From Planctomicrobium piriforme (GTDB taxonomy: Bacteria > Planctomycetota > Planctomycetia > Planctomycetales > Planctomycetaceae): a stretch of 41,551 nucleotides of DNA. Made by a program: the position numbers and the translations under genes. Location of the stretch: the NCBI RefSeq assembly GCF_900113665.1, contig NZ_FOQD01000029.1:1-41551 (forward strand), read 5' to 3'. The notes below the pieces were generated by a model. It was given only the letters and a program-made list of their open reading frames with translations. It searched no databases and was not told the origin of the DNA. Below, in pieces: positions 41,395 to 41,551 of the stretch (position 1 is its first letter; each line of letters starts with the position of its first letter).

Positions 41395-41457
41395 GGGGGA
41401 CGTCAGTCCCCTGTTTCCTCTTGCTGTGACTGGAACGAGGAACAGGGGGTTAACACC
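41395..41457. repeat. Inverted-repeat element I
   Basis: GGGGAC, GTCA, GTCCCC is a six-pair hairpin, and the following CCCCTGTTTCCTC is matched inversely by GAGGAACAGGGGG about 20 bases on. It follows the stop of the glycine-rich gene by about 25 bases and may end its transcript. The last 90 bases of the window hold nothing recognisable. Confidence 0.55.
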
Positions 41458-41551
41458 CACAGACGTTCGGCACAATGGTAGCGGTCTGTGATGGTATTGG
41501 GTGAGAGTGTGTCGTTGCCGGTGGAAGATTGATTGTTTTGGCGACGAGGTG

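Overview
The window looks like a chromosome segment of a planctomycete (phylum Planctomycetota). This rests on a GC-rich genome, many long single genes with few operons, a DUF1598-type secreted protein (a family I know only from planctomycetes), very large membrane/TPR proteins, a DUF11-repeat surface protein, a glycine-rich secreted protein, and many short palindromic repeats between genes. No rRNA, tRNA or CRISPR array was found. The assignment is inference from family content, not from a marker-gene tree.

Layout. 1-2.4 kb: the end of a probable transposase, then two tandemly duplicated membrane proteins that also share their 5' flank. 2.4-11.5 kb: a small membrane protein, a secreted TPR-like protein, a 1066-aa GT-C-like/TPR membrane protein, a queuosine-precursor transporter (yhhQ), the DNA-uptake channel comEC, a DUF2237 protein and a DUF3124 protein. 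11.6-20.8 kb: a 1079-aa unknown membrane protein, then three minus-strand genes (DUF1598 protein, TPR protein, DUF11-repeat protein with a structured leader). 21-26.7 kb: a SAM methyltransferase, a YdeP-type molybdenum oxidoreductase with its sulfurtransferase fdhD, and cinA. 26.8-31 kb: trpB, ynfA and trpA, then a noncoding stretch with a sigma-54 promoter followed by a terminator (putative small RNA), then thiG. 31.5-32.9 kb: an orphan sigma-54 response regulator.

33.1-35.9 kb (minus strand): three genes in the order of a tailed-phage head module, namely a protease/scaffold-like protein, a small decoration-like protein and an HK97-fold major capsid-like protein. No terminase, portal, tail, lysis or integrase gene is present. 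The module sits between the response regulator and ftsH and has a chromosomal-type repeat inside it. It is the strongest candidate here for an undescribed system: a domesticated capsid, or a long-resident prophage remnant. 36.2-41.4 kb: ftsH, a secreted SnoaL-like protein and a glycine/asparagine/tryptophan-rich secreted protein.

A second theme is intergenic architecture. At least nine kinds of inverted-repeat element fill gaps, and some have been put to use: one lies over the ftsH terminator, one supplies the fdhD stop codon, one lies in the capsid operon. Functional links between neighbours are clear for fdhD with its oxidoreductase, for trpB with trpA, and for the capsid trio; most other genes appear to be single transcription units.
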